In this document: positions 52,167 through 60,922 of the stretch, piece after piece | Position numbering within the stretch: the first letter of the stretch is position 1 | Layout: the number at the start of each line of letters is the position of its first letter | DNA from: Brumimicrobium sp035497735 | Lineage (GTDB): Bacteria > Bacteroidota > Bacteroidia > Flavobacteriales_D > Crocinitomicaceae | Length of the DNA stretch: 64,000 nt | NCBI GenBank assembly: GCA_035497735.1 | Contig: DATJCX010000016.1 | Span: 16,627 to 80,626, forward strand | Reading direction: 5' to 3' | The notes under the pieces: generated by a model | What the model was told of the DNA's origin: nothing | The model's database searches: none | The model's input: the letters and a program-made list of their open reading frames with translations, nothing else | Program-made: the position numbers and the translations under genes

Positions 52167-53186
52167 TTACGCTTGCTCCCGTTTAGAAGCAAGAGCTTCT
52201 TTAATTTTATTTTCTAGTTCATCTTGTAATTCTTGATTATCAGCAATAATTTGCTTTACAGAATCTCTACCTTGTCCAAGTCGCGTTTCTCCATAAGAGA
52301 ACCATGAACCGCTTTTCTTAATAATATCTAAGTCAACACCTATATCCAGAATCTCACCCGTTTTAGAAATTCCCATTCCATACATGATATCAAACTCTGC
52401 TGTTTTGAATGGTGGCGCCACTTTATTTTTAACCACTTTTACCTTGGTTCTATTTCCAATCACTGAATCTCCATCTTTAATCTGACTAGATCTACGGATA
52501 TCCACTCTGACAGAAGCATAGAATTTCAATGCATTCCCTCCTGTTGTAGTTTCTGGATTTCCGAACATAACTCCAATTTTCTCACGTAATTGGTTAATGA
52601 AAATTGTACATGTTCCTGTTTTATTGATTGAACCAGTCAACTTACGCAATGCTTTAGACATCAGCCTAGCTTGCAAGCCCATTTGACTGTCTCCCATTTC
52701 TCCTTCAATCTCCGCTTTTGGAGTTAAAGCCGCCACAGAGTCAACAATCAGTAAGTCGATAGCACCTGAACGAATTAAGTTATCCGCAATTTCTAATGCT
52801 TGCTCACCGTTATCTGGTTGAGAAATAATTAAATCACTTGTGTTTACACCTAATTTTCTTGCATAAAATTGGTCGAAAGCATGCTCCGCGTCAATAATCG
52901 CAGCAATACCTCCTTGTTTTTGTACCTCGGCAATTGCATGAATTGCTAAGGTTGTTTTTCCTGATGATTCAGGACCGTATATTTCAATTACTCTTCCTTT
53001 TGGATAACCACCAACGCCCAATGCTAAGTCTAAGGTAACAGAACCCGATGGAATTACTTCCATATCTTCGATTGCTCCATCTCCTAGTTTCATTACTGAA
53101 CCTTTACCATAAGTTTTATCCAACTTTTCCATTGTTAACTGTAGCGCTTTTAATTTCGCTTCATCTACTTTTACTTTTTCTGCCAT
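52167..53186 (-). CDS. recA: Recombinase RecA
   Basis: A 339-aa recombinase that forms filaments on single-stranded DNA, drives strand exchange and helps repair. Walker A is GPESSGKTT (residues 71-79); Walker B is LLIVDSVAAL; L1 lies near EGEMGDSQMGLQARLMSKALR; L2 near FINQLREKIGVMFGNPETTTGGNALKFYASVRVD, given here as a region. The C-terminal domain ends LASKREQA. Length and motifs are normal. It is monocistronic with a strong promoter, terminator and a palindrome of the form GTGACA-N5-TGTCAC ahead of it, which may be an operator. No recX or lexA gene is near. Confidence 0.98.
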   Translation of the reverse strand: MAEKVKVDEAKLKALQLTMEKLDKTYGKGSVMKLGDGAIEDMEVIPSGSVTLDLALGVGGYPKGRVIEIYGPESSGKTTLAIHAIAEVQKQGGIAAIIDAEHAFDQFYARKLGVNTSDLIISQPDNGEQALEIADNLIRSGAIDLLIVDSVAALTPKAEIEGEMGDSQMGLQARLMSKALRKLTGSINKTGTCTIFINQLREKIGVMFGNPETTTGGNALKFYASVRVDIRRSSQIKDGDSVIGNRTKVKVVKNKVAPPFKTAEFDIMYGMGISKTGEILDIGVDLDIIKKSGSWFSYGETRLGQGRDSVKQIIADNQELQDELENKIKEALASKREQA

Positions 53187-53269
53187 ATCGTTTTCGTTTA
53201 AGTTTAAAAAAATTTATAATTGCATATTATATTTTCGATTTCTGACCCTGCTGAATCATTGATCTGTGA

Positions 53270-53277
53270 CAAAGATA
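53270..53277 (-). promoter_or_regulatory. -7 box (TATCTTTG) of recA
   Basis: Exact TAnnTTTG match on the minus strand, about 77 nt upstream of the predicted mRNA-to-ATG leader end (ATG at 53186). A TTG lies 14 bp further upstream, inside the palindrome. Confidence 0.55.
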
Positions 53278-53287
53278 AGTTGTCGGT

Positions 53288-53304
53288 GTGACAAATCGTG
53301 TCAC
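53288..53304. promoter_or_regulatory. Palindrome GTGACA-N5-TGTCAC upstream of recA
   Basis: A 6+6 bp perfect inverted repeat ends 1 bp after the bcp stop and covers the recA -33 area. A third GTGACA half-site occurs at 53265-53270. It may be an operator for recA, or part of the bcp terminator. Confidence 0.45.
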
Positions 53305-53305
53305 A

Positions 53306-53767
53306 CTACTTCCAAAGTTCTAAAATTTCTTCAGAATGTGCTTTTGTTTTTGGTTTAGTGATGATATCAAAGACATTTCCTTCTTCATCGATTAAGAAAG
53401 TCGTTCGATGAACACCATCATACGTTTTCCCCATAAACTGTTTCGGTCCCCATACACTATATTCATTCATGATAGTTTTATCAACATCCGCTATTAATGG
53501 AAAAGGAAGTTCATACTTTTCAATAAAGCGCTGGTGGCGAGCTTCATCATCTGGACTAACACCAATAACAACAAAGCCTTCTTTTAATAACATATCGTGA
53601 TTATCTCTCAAATTACAAGCTTGATTCGTGCATCCTGGAGTCATATCTTTAGGGTAGAAATATAAAATAACCTTCTTACCTTTGTAATCAACTAAAGAGA
53701 TTTCTTCCCCGTTTTGATCTTTTCCAACAAACATTGGAGCCTTATCACCTTTCTTTAATTTTATCAT
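53306..53767 (-). CDS. bcp: Thioredoxin-dependent peroxiredoxin (Bcp/PrxQ)
   Basis: A 153-aa peroxiredoxin that reduces hydrogen peroxide and organic peroxides with thioredoxin. The peroxidatic Cys46 and resolving Cys51 are in DMTPGCTNQACNLRDN, the atypical 2-Cys arrangement of PrxQ; PFPLIADVDKTI and HRTTFLIDEEGNV complete the AhpC/TSA fold. Length is normal and no signal peptide is present. It has its own promoter (TATCTTTG at 53808-53815, minus) and lies 120 bp from recA on the same strand, separated by a palindrome; the two are probably transcribed separately. Confidence 0.95.
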   Translation of the reverse strand: MIKLKKGDKAPMFVGKDQNGEEISLVDYKGKKVILYFYPKDMTPGCTNQACNLRDNHDMLLKEGFVVIGVSPDDEARHQRFIEKYELPFPLIADVDKTIMNEYSVWGPKQFMGKTYDGVHRTTFLIDEEGNVFDIITKPKTKAHSEEILELWK

Positions 53768-53807
53768 TTTGATATTAATTTAAACATTGTTTTGACAATA
53801 ATTTAAT

Positions 53808-53815
53808 CAAAGATA
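53808..53815 (-). promoter_or_regulatory. Putative -7 box (TATCTTTG) for bcp
   Basis: Exact TAnnTTTG match on the minus strand; transcription near 53801 leaves a 34-nt leader to the ATG at 53767. Confidence 0.5.
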
Positions 53816-53988
53816 AAGAAGTATTTGTAAATAAAAAACTTTTCTTAAACTTTTATAGTCAATAATCTAGAATTCAAATACTAAAGTTCATCCAATTTGA
53901 GCGTTAACAACTATAAGATAGAAGGCTGACCGAAAGAGCTCCGCAAAAAATCTTTTATATTTCCGCTCTTAATTTTCATCTAATGAAC

Positions 53989-53996
53989 TATCTTTG
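53989..53996 (+). promoter_or_regulatory. -7 box (TATCTTTG) abutting the rbfA start
   Basis: Exact match whose last base is 4 bp before the ATG at 54001, so transcription would begin on or next to the start codon. The mRNA may be leaderless, unless the start is an internal Met. Confidence 0.45.
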
Positions 53997-54000
53997 TCTT

Positions 54001-54336
54001 ATGGGTTCAATACGTCAACAAAAAATCGAAAAAGTAATTCAAGAAGAAATTGCTATTGTTTTACAAAGAAATGCACGAGAAATCTGCTTGGGTGCGATGG
54101 TTTCTGTAACAACAGTTAGGATTACGCAAGACTTAAGCTTGGCTCGTTGTTACCTGAGCATCTTTGCTGGACCGCCGAAAGAAGAAGTTTTGGCAAACAT
54201 CGAAGCAAACAAAGGAAGGATTCGTGGAGAAGTTGGAAAAAGACTAAAAACGATGAGAAAACTTCCGAGTTTGGCTTTTTTCATCGACGATTCTTTGGAT
54301 TATGCAATGAAAATCGAGGAATTGCTTAAAAAGTAA
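54001..54336 (+). CDS. rbfA: 30S ribosome-binding factor A
   Basis: A 111-aa protein from the ATG at 54001 (MGSIRQQKIEKVIQEEIAIV); the frame extends 18 bp further to another ATG that would lie upstream of the -7 box. RbfA helps mature the 5' end of 16S rRNA within the 30S subunit. The KH-like fold is visible in GAMVSVTTVRITQDLSLARC, YLSIFAGPP and a C-terminal MRKLPSLAFFIDDSLDYAMK, whose R-x-x-P-x-L-x-F-x-x-D-D is the family signature. It is followed 3 bp later by the LolC/E-like permease, probably on the same mRNA. Confidence 0.93.
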   Translation: MGSIRQQKIEKVIQEEIAIVLQRNAREICLGAMVSVTTVRITQDLSLARCYLSIFAGPPKEEVLANIEANKGRIRGEVGKRLKTMRKLPSLAFFIDDSLDYAMKIEELLKK

Positions 54337-54339
54337 GCC

Positions 54340-55554
54340 ATGAATGTAGCTCGCTTCATAGCTCGGAGATACTTTAAAGCAAAAACATCGCTCAATGTCA
54401 TCAACCTCATCTCTAAGATAAGCGTTGGCGGAATTGCGATTTCTGTAGCCGCTTTGGTGATATTACTCTCTGCTTTTAATGGAATTGAGCAAATGGTTAT
54501 AAAACTATACTCCGACTTTGATTCATCGCTTACAATTCGTTCTGCTAAAGCAAAGACGTTTAACCAAAATTTTCTAGAAATTGAAAATATAACGCAGGTT
54601 AAAGGAGTAATCAATTTATCTCGCGCCATTGAAGAAGTGGTAATTCTAAAACATGAAGATAAATGGGTGCATGCCAAAATGATTGGTGTGGATACTACAT
54701 TTTTAAGCATGACAAAGATGAAGCATCATCTTGTAGATGGAGAAGCTTTACTTTATCGTGTGGATGAACCACAGGCGATATTCGGGGCTGTTTTACTAGA
54801 TAAACTGGGTGGATATATTCCCGTTTCAGAACACCTGCGAGAACAAATTATTTTTAATGCGCCTTTGAGAGAAGGAAAAATTAGACCTGGAAAAACACCT
54901 TTAAATGTTCGCGCGGTAGATGTTTCTGCCAGAATGAACTTCAATAGAGAGGTTAACGCAGAGAGTGTTGTTGTTCCATATGAACTAGCACAGGAATTAT
55001 TGGAATACAATGAAGATATTTCGGCTATTTACTTAGAAGTAAATGAAAAAGTCAATTTAAACAAGGTTAAAAAAGAAGTTCAAGCGCTTGTAGGTGCTGA
55101 CTTTGAAGTTAAAACGCACTTAGAGAAAAACGAACTGATTTTTAAAACTAGTCAGTCTGAAAGATTGATTATCTACTTTATTCTCGTGTTTATTTTCATC
55201 TTAGCTTCTTTCAACTTGATTGCTTCGATTGTGATGTTATTCGTAGAAAAGAAAAATGATGTTGCAACTTTAATTAGCATTGGAGCAGACAAAAACACGA
55301 TTAGAAACATCTTCTTTTATGAAGGTTTACTGATTGTTGCAAGAGGTGCTATTATCGGTTTATTTATAGGTTACATCGTTACCTTCTCACAAATACAATT
55401 TGGACTTGTAGCGATGCCGAGTGTACCGGGAGAAAGTTTCCCAATGTTTGCAACTTGGACGGATGCCACTTTAATACTCTTTACAGTTGGTCTTTTAGGT
55501 GCAGTTATCTCTTACTTCCCAACGAATGTATTAATGAAAAGATTGTATCTTTAA
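54340..55554 (+). CDS. LolC/LolE-like ABC transporter permease (FtsX/MacB family)
   Basis: A 404-aa inner-membrane permease. The first helix lies near residues 20-45 (SKISVGGIAISVAALVILLS); a large periplasmic domain follows (about 50-260), then three helices with FtsX-domain motifs (FILVFIFILASFNLIASIVM; FYEGLLIVARGAIIGLFIGY; ATLILFTVGLLGAVISYFP). The family starts with the N-terminal ARRYFKAK..NVINLISKISVGGIAIS plan of lipoprotein-releasing permeases. It may extract lipoproteins for outer-membrane transport. The ATP-binding subunit (LolD) is not next to it. It follows rbfA by 3 bp. Confidence 0.9.
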   Translation: MNVARFIARRYFKAKTSLNVINLISKISVGGIAISVAALVILLSAFNGIEQMVIKLYSDFDSSLTIRSAKAKTFNQNFLEIENITQVKGVINLSRAIEEVVILKHEDKWVHAKMIGVDTTFLSMTKMKHHLVDGEALLYRVDEPQAIFGAVLLDKLGGYIPVSEHLREQIIFNAPLREGKIRPGKTPLNVRAVDVSARMNFNREVNAESVVVPYELAQELLEYNEDISAIYLEVNEKVNLNKVKKEVQALVGADFEVKTHLEKNELIFKTSQSERLIIYFILVFIFILASFNLIASIVMLFVEKKNDVATLISIGADKNTIRNIFFYEGLLIVARGAIIGLFIGYIVTFSQIQFGLVAMPSVPGESFPMFATWTDATLILFTVGLLGAVISYFPTNVLMKRLYL

Positions 55555-55641
55555 TTGATTTTATTCGAATCGTTTATGTTTTGAAACGCGTTCCCTTTAA
55601 GAATGACTGTTGTTTAAAGAAAGGCAAATATTCCATGGAAA

Positions 55642-57360
55642 CTATCTCTTAGGTGAAAACTTTGTATCACCCTTTGTCCCTTCAATCACCTGCTCTCCAT
55701 TTTCAAATTTCATTTCACGCTTTACCTTACCATTCTTATCATAAATCAGAGTTTTCCCATGCTTTACCCCATCTTTATACTCCGCTGAAGTAATCATTTT
55801 GTTACCTAAGAACTCATAAGTTTCCATTTTACCATTCAACTTACCATCCTTATAGTTGGCAATTACTGCTGGCAATAATCCTCCTGGATGATACGTAATC
55901 CATTTACCTGTTTTCTTATCGTTTTTATATTTCCCTTCCTCGATTTTCTTAAAGTCCTTTTGAGAATAAGTAACTGACTTACCATGTAGTGCACTCACTT
56001 TGGAAGAACGACCTTTTAAAGACCCTTTATCCACTTTATTCTTCTTAATCATCACTTTGTATGTGTCGATATCACTAACCTGTCCATTCGCAAAGAAAGC
56101 CATCCATTCGCCTGTCTTATAACCTGCGCTGTACTTTCCTTTTAACAAAGGTGTGCCATTGTCATAGAAAGAAGTCCATTCTCCGTCCAACTGACCATCT
56201 TTAAAGGTTGAATGATTTTTTAAACGACCATTTTCCCAATAGTTTTTCCATTCTCCTTCTTCCTTATCGTCTTTATAATCCCCTTCCATTAATAAAGTTC
56301 CGCTTTCATACCAAGTTTTCCAAGGTCCGTCCTTTTTGTCATCCTTAAAATTCCCTTCTTTAAACTTCTTACCCATACTATAGTAGTAAGACCATTTCCC
56401 GTCTTTTTTACCGTCTTTAAATTTCGCACGATAAGAAACTTTCCCGTCAGGATAGTTGTAAATCCATGAACCATGTTGAAGACCATTCTTGAAGTTTCCT
56501 TCCATATCAACAACTCCTGTATTGGTGAACCAAGTCCATTTCCCAACTTTCATTCCCGCTTGGTATTCTCCTTGCACACGGATTTGCTCATTGTCGTAAT
56601 AGTTGATATAACTTCCATCTAAAAGTCCTTCTTTATAGTGTGCAACTTTTTCTAGGTCGCCACTAATAAAGTAATACTCCCATTTTCCTTCTGGTTTATT
56701 ATTCTTAAAAGCTCCTTTTAAGGTATAATAACCATAAACAGATGCTTCTTCAAAATCGCCATGTTTTAAACCATCTTTGTAATTATACCAAGACTTTAAT
56801 AAACCATTTCCGTAGTAATCTACCATTTCTCCATTTCCATTTTTCACGATATGAGAATGAAGAGAGTCTGCAGCATAAAATTCCCAAATGTAAGATACAC
56901 CGTCCTTAATTTCTTCAATGGATTTCAATGCACCATCAGAATAGAAATAACGCCAAAAGCCAATAGGTTCTCCTAGTTTATAGGTTCCTGACTCTAGGGT
57001 ATCTCCCAGCGTACTGAAAGAAACATAAATACTGTCTTGTACGTTATTTTTAAAAAAACCCATGTTCTTTACGCGATTTCCAGAATAGTAAGTAGTAACT
57101 GCACCGTGCAGTTTATTTCTGTTGAATTGGCGTTCTTCAACCTTGTCGCCATTTAGGTTAAAATATGTCCATTGACCGTGTCTTTCCGAAGTTTCTCCTA
57201 ACTCATCTGAATAGTAATATCCTGTACTTTCCACTTTTGTTTTAGTACCTGGATCAAAGTAAAAGAATTGCTTTTTTGATAAGTTCTTATCTTTTGATTG
57301 CTGTGCATACGTGCTCAAGCTGAACAAGAAAAGAAAAAGGAAAAGGACTGTTTTTTGCAT
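55642..57360 (-). CDS. Secreted YwqK/MORN-like repeat protein, 572 aa
   Basis: An exported protein. The signal peptide is MQKTVLFLFLFLFSLSTYA, mature from QQSKD. The rest comprises some 18 or more short repeats of the type NGxxxGxWxYYxxxGxxxxxGxYKDGxxDGxW, for example EGKWEYYFISGDLEKVAHYK and KDGPWKTWYESGTLLMEGDY. These are called YwqK-family in databases but resemble MORN repeats and do not imply an antitoxin. They may form an elongated beta structure on the cell surface or in the periplasm. It has no T9SS sorting domain. The neighbours (rbfA/permease, LysE exporter) give no hint. Promoter not found. Confidence 0.85.
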   Translation of the reverse strand: MQKTVLFLFLFLFSLSTYAQQSKDKNLSKKQFFYFDPGTKTKVESTGYYYSDELGETSERHGQWTYFNLNGDKVEERQFNRNKLHGAVTTYYSGNRVKNMGFFKNNVQDSIYVSFSTLGDTLESGTYKLGEPIGFWRYFYSDGALKSIEEIKDGVSYIWEFYAADSLHSHIVKNGNGEMVDYYGNGLLKSWYNYKDGLKHGDFEEASVYGYYTLKGAFKNNKPEGKWEYYFISGDLEKVAHYKEGLLDGSYINYYDNEQIRVQGEYQAGMKVGKWTWFTNTGVVDMEGNFKNGLQHGSWIYNYPDGKVSYRAKFKDGKKDGKWSYYYSMGKKFKEGNFKDDKKDGPWKTWYESGTLLMEGDYKDDKEEGEWKNYWENGRLKNHSTFKDGQLDGEWTSFYDNGTPLLKGKYSAGYKTGEWMAFFANGQVSDIDTYKVMIKKNKVDKGSLKGRSSKVSALHGKSVTYSQKDFKKIEEGKYKNDKKTGKWITYHPGGLLPAVIANYKDGKLNGKMETYEFLGNKMITSAEYKDGVKHGKTLIYDKNGKVKREMKFENGEQVIEGTKGDTKFSPKR

Positions 57361-57406
57361 AATTTAAACTCTTATTATATAACTAAAGACACTGTTATTG
57401 GTTACA

Positions 57407-58069
57407 TTACCTAAACAACAATACTATACTATTGATTAAAAGAAAAGTTCCAAAAGCCATTAAGATAGTTCCTGTTATTCTATTCAAAGAAGACAAGAAA
57501 TTCACTGTTATAAAAGGTCTCAATCGCTTTGCGCCAAATATTTTAATGACATCAATTGTGAAAAATGTTCCAAGAACAACGCCTAAAAACAGGAAAATTT
57601 CAAAGGCCGATAAAGCTTCTTTATGACCAGAATGGCCAAAAGCCATCACAGAAAACCAGTAGAATACGACCAAGGGATTCGCAAGATTTAATAAAAGTCC
57701 TTTGATAAAATGGATCCAATAATCCTTGGTGTTCTCTGTACCCTCGAACTTAGGGTTTTTCATTTTCACTTTATCAACTTTAGAAACCACCCGAAAGAAA
57801 GTGAAGTATCCATAGATAATAAATAATATCCCGCCAATTGCTCGGATTATGGCATTGTCATCACCGTAGGAAAGTTCCTCTACCTGCTGAATAAATACGT
57901 AAGCAATAACAATGTAAATCACATCTGCTATTAACACGCCTGCATCAAAAGCAAGAGCAGCTCTAATACCTTTTTTGATACTTGTTTCTAAAAGCACAAA
58001 GAAGGCAGGTCCAAGCATGACGCTAAGTATTAAACCTGTAACTATTGCTTTTAAAATCAAATTCTCCAC
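57407..58069 (-). CDS. LysE-family amino-acid exporter
   Basis: A 220-aa inner-membrane protein with six hydrophobic helices, typical of LysE/RhtB. The N-terminal ILKAIVTGLILSVMLGPAFF holds the conserved G-P, then VLIADVIYIVIAYVF and, in the middle, FIKGLLLNLANPLVVFYWFS with the family's N-P motif. It exports small amino acids or related metabolites from the cytosol. It lies 15 bp downstream of lepA on the same strand, so a common transcript is likely, without an evident functional link. Confidence 0.92.
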   Translation of the reverse strand: MENLILKAIVTGLILSVMLGPAFFVLLETSIKKGIRAALAFDAGVLIADVIYIVIAYVFIQQVEELSYGDDNAIIRAIGGILFIIYGYFTFFRVVSKVDKVKMKNPKFEGTENTKDYWIHFIKGLLLNLANPLVVFYWFSVMAFGHSGHKEALSAFEIFLFLGVVLGTFFTIDVIKIFGAKRLRPFITVNFLSSLNRITGTILMAFGTFLLINSIVLLFR

Positions 58070-58084
58070 CGTAAATACTCCTGA

Positions 58085-59881
58085 TTAATCGTTTAACTTT
58101 AGAACAGCAAGGAATGCTTCTTGAGGAACTTCAACCTTTCCAATTTGACGCATTTTCTTTTTTCCTTCCTTCTGTTTTTCTAATAATTTTCTTTTTCTGG
58201 AAATATCCCCACCATAACATTTAGCGGTAACGTCCTTACGTAAAGCCTTAATCGTTTCACGAGCAATTACCTTCGCTCCGATACTAGCTTGAATAGGAAT
58301 TTCGAATTGTTGACGTGGAATCAATTCTTTTAATTTTAAACAGATTTTTTTTCCTAAATCGTAAGCATTACTTCTGTGAATTAACGCAGAAAGCGCATCT
58401 ACTTGTTGGTGATTTAGTAAGATATCTAACTTAATTAAATCTGATGTTCTATATCCAATTGGATTGTAGTCAAAAGAAGCATAACCTCTAGAAACTGATT
58501 TTAATCTATCATAGAAGTCGAATACAATCTCCGCCAAAGGCATATCAAATGTAATTTCAACTCTATCTTGCGTCAGGTAAATTTGATTTCTTAACTCTCC
58601 ACGTTTTTCAACACAAAGCGTCATAATCTGACCAACATATTCTGATTTCGTAATCACTTGCGCTTTGATATACGGCTCTTCAATTGTAGAAATTGTCGAA
58701 GGGTCAGGTAATTCTGAAGGGTTGTTAATGATTATTTGATGATCTGGTTCTCTTAAGGTATAACAGTAGTAAGAAACGTTTGGAACAGTTGTAATTACCG
58801 ACATTCCAAATTCACGTTCCAATCTTTCTTGAACGATTTCCATGTGCAACATTCCTAAGAATCCACATCGGAAACCAAAACCTAGCGCCGCCGAAGACTC
58901 CGGCTCATACACAAGAGAAGAGTCGTTTAATTGCAACTTTTCCATTGCATACCTCAAGTCTTCAAACTCGTTAGAATCTGTTGGATAAATTCCTGCGAAA
59001 ACCATAGGTTTCACATCTTCGAAACCTTGAACAGCTTCTTTACAAGGATTGGCAACTGTCGTAATCGTGTCTCCTACTTTTACTTCCTTTGCTTCTTTAA
59101 TACCTGAAACAATGTAACCAACATCCCCAGCAGAAACCTTTGCTTTTGGCAACAAATCCATTTTAAGCACACCAATTTCCTCAGCATAGTAGGTTTCACC
59201 TGTATTTACGAATTTTACTTTATCGCCTTTTTTCAAACTACCATTCATAATACGGTAGTAAGCAATAATTCCACGGAAGGTATTAAAAACCGAGTCGAAA
59301 ATCATCGCTTGAAGTGGTCCATCAGGCTCTCCTTTTGGTGCTGGAACTCTTTTGATAACCGCCTCTAAAATTTTATCTACGCCAAAACCTGTTTTTCCTG
59401 AAGCAGGAATAATATCCGAAGGATCACAACCAATTAATTCTACAATTTCTTCTGTTACTACTTCAGGCTCTGCACTTGGCAAGTCCATTTTATTAAGAAC
59501 TGGTATAATTACCAAATCATTTTCTAATGCTAAATATAAGTTTGAAATCGTTTGAGCCTCAATTCCTTGAGTTGCATCAACAATCAATAAAGCTCCTTCA
59601 CACGCAGCGATAGAACGAGAAACTTCATAAGAGAAGTCAACGTGTCCTGGTGTATCAATTAAGTTAATCGTATAATCCTCTCCCTCAAACGTATAATCCA
59701 TTTGGATCGCCTTACTTTTAATCGTAATTCCACGTTCTCTTTCCAAATCCATGTCATCTAACGCACGATTCTCCATTTGTCTTTCGGAAATGGTGTTTGT
59801 TGCTTGTAACAACCTGTCTGCCAAGGTACTTTTACCGTGGTCAATGTGCGCAATAATGCAAAAATTACGGATATTTTTCAT
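58085..59881 (-). CDS. lepA: Elongation factor 4 (LepA)
   Basis: A 598-aa translational GTPase that back-translocates or remodels stalled ribosomes. G1 is AHIDHGKSTLADRL; G2 lies near RGITIKSKAI; G3 is DTPGHVDF; G4 is NKMDLPSA; G5 is SGKTGFG. Domains II and III and the LepA-specific C-terminal domain follow (KLDILLNHQQVDALS, then ARETIKALRKDVTAKCYGGD, SRKRKLLEKQKEGKKKMR). The length is normal and the start follows a consensus -7 box by about 45 bp. The LysE gene follows. No irregular features. Confidence 0.97.
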   Translation of the reverse strand: MKNIRNFCIIAHIDHGKSTLADRLLQATNTISERQMENRALDDMDLERERGITIKSKAIQMDYTFEGEDYTINLIDTPGHVDFSYEVSRSIAACEGALLIVDATQGIEAQTISNLYLALENDLVIIPVLNKMDLPSAEPEVVTEEIVELIGCDPSDIIPASGKTGFGVDKILEAVIKRVPAPKGEPDGPLQAMIFDSVFNTFRGIIAYYRIMNGSLKKGDKVKFVNTGETYYAEEIGVLKMDLLPKAKVSAGDVGYIVSGIKEAKEVKVGDTITTVANPCKEAVQGFEDVKPMVFAGIYPTDSNEFEDLRYAMEKLQLNDSSLVYEPESSAALGFGFRCGFLGMLHMEIVQERLEREFGMSVITTVPNVSYYCYTLREPDHQIIINNPSELPDPSTISTIEEPYIKAQVITKSEYVGQIMTLCVEKRGELRNQIYLTQDRVEITFDMPLAEIVFDFYDRLKSVSRGYASFDYNPIGYRTSDLIKLDILLNHQQVDALSALIHRSNAYDLGKKICLKLKELIPRQQFEIPIQASIGAKVIARETIKALRKDVTAKCYGGDISRKRKLLEKQKEGKKKMRQIGKVEVPQEAFLAVLKLND

Positions 59882-59932
59882 TTATTTTATGTGCTAAAAT
59901 TTTAAATGCTTTTGTACAGCATATACAACCTA

Positions 59933-59940
59933 CAAAGTTA
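59933..59940 (-). promoter_or_regulatory. Putative -7 box (TAACTTTG) for lepA
   Basis: Exact TAnnTTTG match on the minus strand 52 bp before the ATG at 59881. Confidence 0.5.
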
Positions 59941-60084
59941 ATGGAAATAACCGAAAAATAACTCATTTAAGACTAAATGTTTGGGTGAAGGTCTCAACTA
60001 TAACCCAAGGCCTTATTTCCGCTACTCGTTTTTATAAGCATGTCTCGAAAGTTGATTAAAAACTTCGCTCATGATTACACTCAC

Positions 60085-60753
60085 CTATTTTTTCCAAAAA
60101 TTTAATAACTCTTCCATCGTTTCAAACTGTGCATCGGCAACCATTAATTTCGGTTCAGGATGGTGCGTTTTCTCTGGAATACAAACAACTGTCATACGCG
60201 CTGCCTTACCTGAAATAATTCCATTAAGAGAATCTTCAATCACCAAACACTTCTTTGGCGAGACATTCAACTTATTTGCAACATGCAGATAAACAGCTGG
60301 ATGTGGCTTACCAAACTCCTCATGTTCGGCAGAATATGTGTAATCAAAAGCAGCGGCAACGCCCAATTCATTTAAGACTGTTTCTATTAGAATTGTATAG
60401 GAAGAGGTGGCTAATCCAATTTTTATTTTTCGACTTTTCAAAAACTCCAAGGTATCCAAAACACCTGGTAATGGGTCTCCATTTTCTTGAATTAACTGCA
60501 CCATTCTTTGAACGATTTTCTGTTCTGTGGCTTCCCAAGTTTCTCCGACATATTGTTTATAGTCAAACCAAAAACGTATTACCTCATCGATACGCAAGCC
60601 GACAGTTTTTTGAAAATCTTTTCGCGTTAAATTAAAACCAATTTCATGAAAAACATCTTCCATCGCGATTTTCCAAAGAGGCTCAGAGTCGATCAACACT
60701 CCATCCATGTCAAAAATTACTGCTTCGAAATTTTCAATATCTGCTTTTATCAT
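60085..60753 (-). CDS. HAD-superfamily sugar phosphatase (HxpB/beta-phosphoglucomutase-like)
   Basis: A 222-aa cytosolic phosphatase. Motif I is VIFDMDGVLIDSEPLW with nucleophile Asp15 and acid/base Asp17; motif II is IGLATSSYTILIE; motif III is EEFGKPHPAVYL (Lys); motif IV is CLVIEDSLNGI. A helical cap lies between motifs I and II (about 20-90), placing it in subgroup IA. Its closest named relatives are hexitol/2-deoxyglucose-6-phosphatases, which clear dead-end sugar phosphates. The substrate cannot be fixed from sequence. It stands alone on the minus strand upstream of the divergent response regulator. Confidence 0.9.
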   Translation of the reverse strand: MIKADIENFEAVIFDMDGVLIDSEPLWKIAMEDVFHEIGFNLTRKDFQKTVGLRIDEVIRFWFDYKQYVGETWEATEQKIVQRMVQLIQENGDPLPGVLDTLEFLKSRKIKIGLATSSYTILIETVLNELGVAAAFDYTYSAEHEEFGKPHPAVYLHVANKLNVSPKKCLVIEDSLNGIISGKAARMTVVCIPEKTHHPEPKLMVADAQFETMEELLNFWKK

Positions 60754-60840
60754 TTTTTATTCGTTTTTAAAACATTTCCACTCGATTTGAGGTGGATTTT
60801 CTCAAAATTACTGTTTTTTTTAGCAATCCAAGTTAATACC

Positions 60841-60865
60841 GTCACTTGACAGTCCATTCAGTGAC
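60841..60865. promoter_or_regulatory. Inverted repeat GTCACT-N13-AGTGAC upstream of the response regulator
   Basis: Six-bp perfect arms about 30 bp before the -7 box at 60896. A possible operator, for example for autoregulation. Confidence 0.3.
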
Positions 60866-60895
60866 ATTAATTACGGTTTACGATTAAAATTTTCT

Positions 60896-60903
60896 TAAAT
60901 TTG
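60896..60903 (+). promoter_or_regulatory. Putative -7 box (TAAATTTG) for the response regulator
   Basis: Exact TAnnTTTG match giving a short leader of about 13 nt to the ATG at 60923. Confidence 0.5.
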
Positions 60904-60922
60904 TTGTGATAAATTATGGTAA

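Noticed and set aside
55642..57360. Antitoxin of a toxin-antitoxin system (YwqK label)
   Set aside because: Signal peptide, repeat architecture and lack of any toxin partner argue against it.
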